A stretch of DNA of 6,141 nucleotides from an uncultured Dysgonomonas sp. (GTDB lineage: Bacteria; Bacteroidota; Bacteroidia; Bacteroidales; Dysgonomonadaceae), in contig CALKIV010000098.1 in assembly GCA_937995835.1 (NCBI GenBank), forward strand, positions 1 through 6,141, read 5' to 3'. The notes under the pieces were generated by a model that was not told where the DNA came from, made no database searches, and worked only from the letters and a program-made list of their open reading frames with translations. This document shows, piece after piece, positions 1 through 6,141 of this stretch (position 1 is its first letter; every line of letters begins with the position of its first letter). A program made the translations under genes and the position numbers.

Positions 1-1067
1 ATACTGTTTGGATTAATCACAACAAATTCCTTAAAGAATTCCCTATCCATAACGAAGATTCTGTGGTTACCTACATTGTGTTAAAAGATGCTGGATATGA
101 TCATCTGAATACAAAGTACAAGCCTTATTTTGTGCAATTAGATGACTCACTGAAAGTGTCTGACTCTTTGACTCAAGTCAAAGTAGAATATAATATATGT
201 TCCGACTTTGTTATGGCATTAAACAAGACGATTGACATCACCACATTAGACACAATTGTTAATGTCAATGGAGTAAAGATTCCTGTAAATGGGTCTAACA
301 TTGAAGAAACATATGATGCATCCAATGGTAAGGTATATGTATTAGATAAAAGCAATATTCTATTAAGAGAAAAAATCAAACCCATCATTATCGAAGGTGA
401 AGATTATAGAAGTGCCAGTGCACATTCTGCTATATATGTCCGATATAAACTTTGGGCTAGTGGAGAAAAAGATGTTATGCTCAATTGCAATGCCACACAA
501 ACAGATTCTATCTGGACAACTGGCATCAACGGACAAGATTCAGTATACACAGCCTCCAAAACTTTTAACTGGAATGTAGACAATCGGGCAAATGTTATCA
601 ACTCATATCTTGCCTATCGGGCAAATGTAAATTCAGTGGACTATGAAATCTATTATCAGGCTTATGATGATGTAGACTGGCATTACTCTGACACGAATCA
701 CATCTTCCGATTGGAGCAAAAACTATTTATTTCCATGCCTATGCAACCAGCACTCACTAGGGGACCTAGTCCACGAACAGATGCAGTGATCAATAATTAT
801 CTAGGAGACACCAGATGCTGTGGTGGTCAAGACCGAGCATGTGAAAAAAAAGAGACCAAGTTGAGGCAATGGCATTTGCTGAATAACACCACTCAACTGC
901 TTAAAGAGCCTGTGATGAATGACCCTGACTCTGAATTGATGAAGGTGCCACATGCTGGTTCGCTCACCATGTGGTTGTGCAATACTACACGTAGTGCTGC
1001 AGCCTCAGCACAAGGGATGTTATTTCTCGATTACATCAAATTGGTGCCTATACTTCCTGCCGAGTAA
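1..1067 (+). CDS. FAS1-like (fasciclin-type) surface protein, 5'-truncated
   Basis: The reading frame is open from the left edge (first whole codon at 3) and ends in TAA at 1065, followed at once by a second TAA. A GTG at 63 is not a convincing start because coding-quality sequence continues upstream, so the true N-terminus and any lipoprotein signal lie outside; 354 codons are visible. Residues about 65-130 resemble the last part of a FAS1 domain: VNGVK at 88-92, then ASNGKVYVLD at 106-115, the usual closing strand pattern of that fold. The rest (about 135-354) is a beta-rich domain ending in GMLFLDYIKLVP (338-349), which recalls the last strand of jelly-roll carbohydrate-binding modules; this is an inference from pattern only. 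Six cysteines are present, three of them clustered (272, 273, 280). Position 24 bp before a susC/susD pair suggests an accessory ligand-binding or scaffold protein on the cell surface. The FAS1 assignment is moderate, the function unknown. Confidence 0.7.
   Translation, partial: TVWINHNKFLKEFPIHNEDSVVTYIVLKDAGYDHLNTKYKPYFVQLDDSLKVSDSLTQVKVEYNICSDFVMALNKTIDITTLDTIVNVNGVKIPVNGSNIEETYDASNGKVYVLDKSNILLREKIKPIIIEGEDYRSASAHSAIYVRYKLWASGEKDVMLNCNATQTDSIWTTGINGQDSVYTASKTFNWNVDNRANVINSYLAYRANVNSVDYEIYYQAYDDVDWHYSDTNHIFRLEQKLFISMPMQPALTRGPSPRTDAVINNYLGDTRCCGGQDRACEKKETKLRQWHLLNNTTQLLKEPVMNDPDSELMKVPHAGSLTMWLCNTTRSAAASAQGMLFLDYIKLVPILPAE
583..628 (+). repeat. Short in-frame direct repeat, two 13-bp copies
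   Basis: The 13-mer atcgggcaaatgt occurs exactly at 583-595 and again at 616-628, 33 bp apart. Because 33 is a multiple of three, both copies are read in the same frame and each contributes the residues RANV to the FAS1-like protein (window residues 195-198 and 206-209). It may be a trace of a small in-frame duplication, but the sequence between the copies does not repeat clearly, so chance is also possible. Confidence 0.4.
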
Positions 1068-1078
1068 TAAATATAATT

Positions 1079-1091
1079 AAAGAGAGAAACT
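1079..1091 (+). promoter_or_regulatory. Purine-rich translation start region of the susC-like gene
   Basis: The 24-bp gap between the FAS1-like gene and the SusC-like gene is AT-rich and holds an unbroken purine run, aaagagagaaa, at 1079-1089, two bases before the ATG at 1092. It could act as a weak Shine-Dalgarno-like element but does not match the aggagg consensus, which is usual in Bacteroidetes. The gap is too short for a typical Bacteroidetes promoter plus leader, and no hairpin is seen in it, which supports cotranscription with the gene before it. Confidence 0.45.
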
Positions 1092-4000
1092 ATGTTAACT
1101 TATATAAGAAAATACATATTACTACTGATTGTCTTTGCATTTGCTGGCTGGAGTTTTGCTCAACAAGCAGAAAACAAAGAAGCAGTTCTAAAAGGGATCG
1201 TGCGAGCTTCTGCCACAGGTCAGCCCATTGCCGGAGTCTCAGTATCTATCCCCGGAATAGCATCTTCCATTACAGAGGATGACGGAACATTTAGCCTACA
1301 AAAGACGCAAGAGGGCGCAATATTGCATATCGAATTATTAGGGTATGCAACACAAAAGGTGTCTGTGCAAGGAAAAACCGAATTTGAGATATATCTGCAT
1401 GATGAAACATTCAAGTCAGTATATTCTACTTTCGACACTCCTTTTGGTAGGCAAGAGATTATTTCCTCAACAGCTTCGCTCAGTTCTGTGTCGAATGAGA
1501 ATAGTTACCAACGAGGAGCTAACAATGTTGAAGATGTGCTACAAGATGGAGCTCTAGGGCTTAACACCCTTATCCGATCGGGCGCTCCCGGATCAGGAGG
1601 AAATATATTTATGCGTGGCTTTAATTCCATCAATGCCACAAGTCAACCCCTTGTCATCATAGATGGTGTTCCTTTCGAAAACTTTATGATTGGCACAACT
1701 CTTGTTTCTGGGAATGTAATCAACCCTCTGAGTGGATTGGATGTAAAAGATATTGAAAGCATCACTGTTTTGAAAGATGCAACATCCATCTATGGTAGCC
1801 GTGGGGCCAACGGGGTGATTTTGATCAATACAGCTAAAGCCAAAGGTCAAGCCACCGTGATTGATTTTTATGCCTATGCCGACTATAGCCTAGAGCCAAA
1901 TACGAAGTACAAGATGTTAGATGGCTGGCAATCTAAAGCCTTATTCAACGACATCTATGCTTCTAGTGGCCTGTATACTCCAAACGAGATACAAAAGCTC
2001 CCTGTCTTCGATCAGGAGAAGCCGGTGCAACATAAATGGGGGATAGAGGGCAATAAAGATTACTACCGCTATAATCATAACACCAATTGGCAAGATGAAA
2101 TATTCAGAAGCAGCTTTAGCCAGAATTATGGTATATCAGTAAAAGGAGGAGATGACGTTGCTCTCTATGCGCTTTCGGTTGGCTATAAAGGTCACGATGG
2201 AATCATAGAAAACACAGATTTTTCGCAATACAACACTCAGTTTAATACACAGATCACAATGAATTCAAACATTAAGCTGAACACCAATGTGAACTTCTCA
2301 TATGCCGAACGTTCATTGATGCACGAAGGTGAATCTCCGAACTACAATCCAATGTATGTCAGCCTTGTCAAAGCTCCATTTATGACAACACACCTTTATG
2401 ACGAAAAAGGCATGTTGTCTCCCAATATGGAAAATGCAGATATATACAACATCTCGAATCCCATTGGGCTGATCGATGACATGACTTACATGAAGAATAA
2501 GAATTATCGTTTCTTCGGTAACTTAGAAGGAATCTTCAAACTCAATTCTCATTTTAATCTGAATGCAATACTGGGTATTACTTTCGACAAAACAAGGGAA
2601 AACATTTTCTTACCTTCTCAAGGGCTTCACCATGATATGCTTCCTTCTGCCGAAGTGAGAAACCAAATGCAAGCATCCGTTTCTCGATATATGCAATACT
2701 ATGGTGATCTGCGATTATCTTATCAAAACATTTTCAATGACATCCACAATTTGACAGCGCGAGCTGGAATTCGATATCAGGCTAACGATATGGAAAATGA
2801 CTGGACAAAAGCCTATAACTCTAGTAATGATAAATTGCAAACTGTAGGCGAAGGTGATATCAATCTAACCCAAAAAGGAGGACAGATGGACACTTGGAAA
2901 TGGATGTCTTACTACCTAAATGCTGAATATGGATTGAAAAATAAATATTTTGCAGCCTTGAATATGGCACTAGATGGTTCTTCTCGCTTTGGTAAAGAAG
3001 CTAGTGGACTAAAAATGTTTGACAACGTTTTTGGCTTCTTCCCTTCCATTACTTCAGCTTGGATGATCTCTTCCGAAGATTTTATGACTGACATTAAAGC
3101 CATAGATCTCTTAAAACTGCGCATAGGCTATAGCATTTCCGGAAATGATGATATCGGTAACTATACATCCAGATCAGTTTATTCATCGCAAAATTTTCTT
3201 GGATATTATGGTTTTGTGCGTTCCAACATAGCCAATACAAAATTGAAGTGGGAAACTTCAATGAAGCTCAATGCTGGGCTTGATGTTGCATTGCTAAACG
3301 AGCGTCTAAGCTTCAGCTTTGATGTTTACAAAAACAAAACGAAAGACCTCTTAATGTGGAATTCAGCAGATGGGGCAACAGGACTCCCTCTATATGCTGA
3401 AAATGACGGCACCTTGGAAAACACTGGTTTCGAGTTAGGTATCAACGGGCGTATCATCAATAAAAAAGACTTCAAATGGGATATGGGCTTGAACTTGGCT
3501 CATTATAAAAATAAAGTAACCAAACTGTCTTCTGATAGCAAAATCACAGCTATCGCCAATGGCTATGTACAAACGAAAGTTGGTTCTCCTATTGGTCAAT
3601 TTTACGGATACAAAACCAATGGGGTATATTCAACAGGTAAAGTTGCCCTAGATGATGGTTTGACTACCAGAAATGTGAATGGAACATTAAGTCCATTCAT
3701 GGCCGGTGATGTTAGATTTATAGATATGAAAGACGATGGAGTGATCGACGAAAATGACATGACAGTTATTGGTGACCCCAATCCAGATCTTTATGGATCA
3801 ATCACCAACACCTTTCAATACAAACGTCTTAAACTCAATACAGTTTTCACCTATTCTATTGGCAATGATGTTTACAATGCTGTTCGCCACAATCTAGAGT
3901 CTATGAATGACTTTAGGAATCAAACTCAGGCCGTTCTAAATCGTTGGAACTATGAAGGACAAATCACACGTATGCCTCGTGCAACCTATGGAGACCCAAT

Positions 4001-4271
4001 GGGTAATGCTCGTTTCTCTGATCGCTGGATAGAAGATGGTTCCTTCCTAAGAATGAAGTCTATTACCCTATCGTATGATTTCCCGATCAAAGAAGGATTC
4101 TTGAAAGGTATTCAAGCCTACGTTACTGGTAACAACCTACTGACATTTACCAAGTATCTAGGATACGACCCTGAGTTCAGCGCTAGTAGCAGCCCTCTTT
4201 ATTATGGAATAGATACAGGCTTGACACCACACCCTCGTTCCATCTTGTTTGGTGTCAAAATTGGTCTATAA
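1092..4271 (+). CDS. SusC/RagA-family TonB-linked outer-membrane transporter
   Basis: Complete gene of 1059 aa, a normal length for the family, which imports glycans or peptides across the outer membrane using TonB energy. The ATG at 1092 gives a good signal peptide: MLTYIRKY, a hydrophobic core, and likely cleavage after SFA (residue 23). Residues 33-104 form a carboxypeptidase-regulatory-like beta domain (LKGIVRASATGQPIAGVSV). The plug follows at about 106-255, with MRGFNSINATSQPLVIIDGVP in pieces at 174-194 and the family signature LKDATSIYGSRGANGVILI at 227-245. The rest is the 22-strand-type barrel, including an EF-hand-like loop with acidic residues at 878, 881, 882, 886 and 889, and the closing PHPRSILFGVKIGL. 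Two oddities: the segment before the plug (107-125) lacks the common VVVGYGTQ-like stretch, and the last residue is Leu rather than the usual aromatic. No STN domain is present, so there is no sign of anti-sigma signalling. The stop TAA is followed directly by TGA. The adjoining SusD-like gene is its expected partner. Substrate unknown. Confidence 0.96.
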   Translation: MLTYIRKYILLLIVFAFAGWSFAQQAENKEAVLKGIVRASATGQPIAGVSVSIPGIASSITEDDGTFSLQKTQEGAILHIELLGYATQKVSVQGKTEFEIYLHDETFKSVYSTFDTPFGRQEIISSTASLSSVSNENSYQRGANNVEDVLQDGALGLNTLIRSGAPGSGGNIFMRGFNSINATSQPLVIIDGVPFENFMIGTTLVSGNVINPLSGLDVKDIESITVLKDATSIYGSRGANGVILINTAKAKGQATVIDFYAYADYSLEPNTKYKMLDGWQSKALFNDIYASSGLYTPNEIQKLPVFDQEKPVQHKWGIEGNKDYYRYNHNTNWQDEIFRSSFSQNYGISVKGGDDVALYALSVGYKGHDGIIENTDFSQYNTQFNTQITMNSNIKLNTNVNFSYAERSLMHEGESPNYNPMYVSLVKAPFMTTHLYDEKGMLSPNMENADIYNISNPIGLIDDMTYMKNKNYRFFGNLEGIFKLNSHFNLNAILGITFDKTRENIFLPSQGLHHDMLPSAEVRNQMQASVSRYMQYYGDLRLSYQNIFNDIHNLTARAGIRYQANDMENDWTKAYNSSNDKLQTVGEGDINLTQKGGQMDTWKWMSYYLNAEYGLKNKYFAALNMALDGSSRFGKEASGLKMFDNVFGFFPSITSAWMISSEDFMTDIKAIDLLKLRIGYSISGNDDIGNYTSRSVYSSQNFLGYYGFVRSNIANTKLKWETSMKLNAGLDVALLNERLSFSFDVYKNKTKDLLMWNSADGATGLPLYAENDGTLENTGFELGINGRIINKKDFKWDMGLNLAHYKNKVTKLSSDSKITAIANGYVQTKVGSPIGQFYGYKTNGVYSTGKVALDDGLTTRNVNGTLSPFMAGDVRFIDMKDDGVIDENDMTVIGDPNPDLYGSITNTFQYKRLKLNTVFTYSIGNDVYNAVRHNLESMNDFRNQTQAVLNRWNYEGQITRMPRATYGDPMGNARFSDRWIEDGSFLRMKSITLSYDFPIKEGFLKGIQAYVTGNNLLTFTKYLGYDPEFSASSSPLYYGIDTGLTPHPRSILFGVKIGL

Positions 4272-4300
4272 TGACAAACAGCATAAAATATAAAATTATG
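4271..4300 (+). promoter_or_regulatory. SusC-SusD junction with two candidate start codons
   Basis: Two in-frame ATG codons could open the SusD-like gene. The first, at 4271, shares its A with the last base of the SusC stop codon; the second, at 4298, lies 26 bp after that stop. The second is preferred because it places a Lys-bearing n-region and hydrophobic core directly before the lipobox cysteine, giving a 22-residue signal peptide, whereas the first adds nine residues (MTNSIKYKI) to the front. Neither has a clear Shine-Dalgarno; the sequence before 4298 is A/T-rich (aaaatataaaatt), common for Bacteroidetes starts. No terminator-like hairpin is seen, so transcription should run through. 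Confidence 0.5.
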
Positions 4301-6141
4301 AATATATATAAATCTATAAAAATCACTGCTATCGCATGCTTTTTAGCTCTAGCTCTATTTTCATGCGAAGATATGTTGAAGTCAACAGACAAGAACAATA
4401 TTGAAACAGGAGATAACTACAAAACGGCCAACGATGCTGACAATGCCATTCTAGGTATCTATTCTAAATTTATGGGGTTGATCGATCGAGTAATTGTTTT
4501 AGAAGAACTACGAGCCGACTTGATGGATGTTACTGAAAACTCGAGTGTAGAATTACGTGAGATCAACAATCACACAGCTACAGCTGCAAACAAATGGTGC
4601 GAGATTGCACCATTCTATGAAGTTATTCTCAACTGTAATGATGCCTTATATCATTTCGATAAAATGAAAGAAGAGCTTCGTTTAAGCGATGCTGAATATG
4701 GTTATAGATATGCAGATGTGATGACTGTACGTTCTTGGGTATATCTGGAGTTGGCGATACATTTTGGTAAAATTCCATATATCACGGATCCTCTACTGAC
4801 CATAGAAGACATCAAAGACAGTAATAACTTCGTTGAAAAAGAATTTGATGAAGTGATTCAGGAACTCATCAAATCTCAAAAAGATTTGCCCCTAGAGTTT
4901 TCATCCGACTCGCCACTCTATAAAGCCACTGCAGATGGTCAGTTGATGAGAATGTTCTTCCTTGATAAACGATTAATGCTTGGTGACTTATACCTTTGGG
5001 CTAACCAATATGTAGAAGCAGCAACTCAGTATAGCAACTTTTATAAAGAAGCTGAAGCAAAACTATTTTCAGGATCAGAGTTTTATGGGTTCAAGGCTGA
5101 CTCTTGGGTATGGAGTGGTTCCAACGAACCTGTCTTTCAAGTCTGCTATGCTCGATTTATGGATGGGGATATCAACTCTTACCGCAACAAGTGGAAAGAA
5201 ATGTTCAATCGCTCTACAGCAAATGGAGAGATAAAGAGAGAGATGATTACCATGATGAGTTATGATGTTCAATTCGCTCCTTCTTACCCGTTGATCGAGC
5301 TTTTTGCTAACACTGGCATCGGAAAGTATCAAATAAAACCATCTCAACATGCTATTGAAGACTTATGGGAAAAACAAGTTCAGTTCAACGGATTCGTCTT
5401 TGATGGTCGAGGACGACAAAGCTCCTTCGACTATGTCAACGGTCAACCGGTTGCATTGAAGTATTTATACGATTATTTCGAGCAAACTACCAATGAGAAC
5501 AAAACCATTCACTTGTCATACAATGCTTTCCAAAAAGATCAATATTCACGCAACGGTAAATGGTTTCTTTATCGTGCTGCTTTACTCCAACTTCGTTATG
5601 CAGAAGCAGCTAACAGAGCGGGATATCCTGACATTGCCTATGCCCTACTCAATAATGGCATCAAAGCTTCTTACGATTGGGTGATGGACGATGGGGAAAG
5701 CAAAAGAAGTGACAAATCCGGTGTCTGCTATACAGGGCATCGTCCAGAGAATGACAACGAGCCTTCTAAAGCCTACGATCCCCCGTTCTTCTTAGACGCT
5801 CGTCAGAACGATGCGCCATTCACATATTACAGATCACCTTGGTGTAGATCGGAAGGACTTAGAAATAGAGTGTCATTGACCAATGTTAGTATGCCTGACG
5901 ACGTGACAACTAAAGAAGACCAAATTAAATGGATGGAAGAGGTTCTTGTTACAGAGCATGCTCTAGAATGTGCTCACGAAGGGCACCGATGGGGCACACT
6001 CCTCCGTGTAGCTATGCGTAAGAATAAAGATGAATCGGGTTCAGGAACAGCATTCCTTAATAAAGCTCTGGGAGACAAATTTGCTAAATCAGATGGGAGT
6101 TCTCCAAGATTAACACCTGAAACATGGTTTCTGCCTAAAAA
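4298..6141 (+). CDS. SusD/RagB-family surface lipoprotein, 3'-truncated
   Basis: I translated this frame from 4298 to the right edge and found no stop: 614 whole codons. SusD-like proteins are all-helical, TPR-containing lipoproteins that sit on the outside of a SusC barrel and bind the ligand. A lipoprotein signal ends in the lipobox L-F-S-C with Cys23 as the lipidated residue; Glu and Asp at +2 and +3 fit an acidic surface-export signal. The N-terminal region has the family pattern YKTANDADNAILGIYSKF, the middle has the helix ALLQLRYAEAANRAG starting near residue 428, and the C-terminal part has LECAHEGHRWGTLLRVAMRK, with EGHRW at 561-565, the family's best-kept motif. The last visible residues, TPETWFLPKK, match the region that usually precedes the final NP..QN-type end, so probably only a few dozen residues are missing. 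A long segment with two cysteines (477, 516) separates the TPR helix from EGHRW. It lies directly after the SusC-like gene and surely works with it; substrate unknown. Confidence 0.95.
   Translation, partial: MNIYKSIKITAIACFLALALFSCEDMLKSTDKNNIETGDNYKTANDADNAILGIYSKFMGLIDRVIVLEELRADLMDVTENSSVELREINNHTATAANKWCEIAPFYEVILNCNDALYHFDKMKEELRLSDAEYGYRYADVMTVRSWVYLELAIHFGKIPYITDPLLTIEDIKDSNNFVEKEFDEVIQELIKSQKDLPLEFSSDSPLYKATADGQLMRMFFLDKRLMLGDLYLWANQYVEAATQYSNFYKEAEAKLFSGSEFYGFKADSWVWSGSNEPVFQVCYARFMDGDINSYRNKWKEMFNRSTANGEIKREMITMMSYDVQFAPSYPLIELFANTGIGKYQIKPSQHAIEDLWEKQVQFNGFVFDGRGRQSSFDYVNGQPVALKYLYDYFEQTTNENKTIHLSYNAFQKDQYSRNGKWFLYRAALLQLRYAEAANRAGYPDIAYALLNNGIKASYDWVMDDGESKRSDKSGVCYTGHRPENDNEPSKAYDPPFFLDARQNDAPFTYYRSPWCRSEGLRNRVSLTNVSMPDDVTTKEDQIKWMEEVLVTEHALECAHEGHRWGTLLRVAMRKNKDESGSGTAFLNKALGDKFAKSDGSSPRLTPETWFLPK

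Noticed and set aside
63..65. GTG as the start of the first gene
   Set aside because: The frame is open with protein-like content to the left edge, no signal peptide follows the GTG, and the FAS1-like fold would be cut; a gene truncated by the window edge is the better reading.
756..770. Perfect 6-bp inverted repeat ACTAGG-GGA-CCTAGT
   Set aside because: It is inside the FAS1-like coding sequence, has a short stem with a 3-base loop and no T-run, and is unlikely to be a terminator or operator; chance is enough to explain it.
1068..1091. Promoter between the FAS1-like and SusC-like genes
   Set aside because: Only 24 bp long, with no TAnnTTTG-like -7 element and upstream TTTG; AT-richness alone is not enough.
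1593..1850. Minus-strand open frame of 85 codons
   Set aside because: It overlies the best-conserved plug motifs of the SusC-like gene and is a shadow of that coding sequence.
5075..5350. Minus-strand open frame of 91 codons
   Set aside because: It lies fully inside the SusD-like gene, whose frame is coding throughout with family motifs on both sides; the minus-strand product has no recognisable pattern.
5493..5684. Plus-strand open frame of 63 codons in another frame
   Set aside because: It is inside the SusD-like gene, overlapping its TPR helix, with no start signal or recognisable product.

Overview
The window looks like a piece of a Bacteroidetes genome, most likely of the order Bacteroidales. 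The evidence is a SusC/RagA-type TonB-dependent transporter directly followed by a SusD/RagB-type lipoprotein, AT-rich translation starts with little or no Shine-Dalgarno sequence, and a base composition of roughly 40% G+C judged by eye. Genus and species cannot be settled from this sequence.

Three genes fill the window, all on the + strand and tightly packed. From the left edge to 1067 lies the 3' part of a gene for a secreted or surface protein; what remains is the end of a fasciclin-like (FAS1) fold and a C-terminal beta-rich domain. After 24 bp comes a complete SusC-like outer-membrane transporter (1092-4271, 1059 aa). After another 26 bp comes a SusD-like surface lipoprotein (4298 to beyond the right edge; 614 codons visible, probably close to its C-terminus). 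No promoter, terminator, RNA gene, mobile element, CRISPR array or large repeat is visible, and no stretch above 300 bases lacks a gene. The spacing argues for a single transcript that begins upstream of the window.

Together the genes describe a nutrient-import apparatus. SusD-like proteins cap SusC-like barrels on the cell surface and capture the ligand. The barrel moves it into the periplasm with TonB energy. The FAS1-like protein is a plausible third surface component. The substrate cannot be named: the window holds no glycoside hydrolase, lyase, sulfatase, peptidase, sensor or sigma/anti-sigma pair. I see no clearly new type of system. The points worth a second look are the accessory protein and its cysteine-rich loop, the atypical plug entry and leucine C-terminus of the SusC protein, and the two possible starts of the SusD protein.
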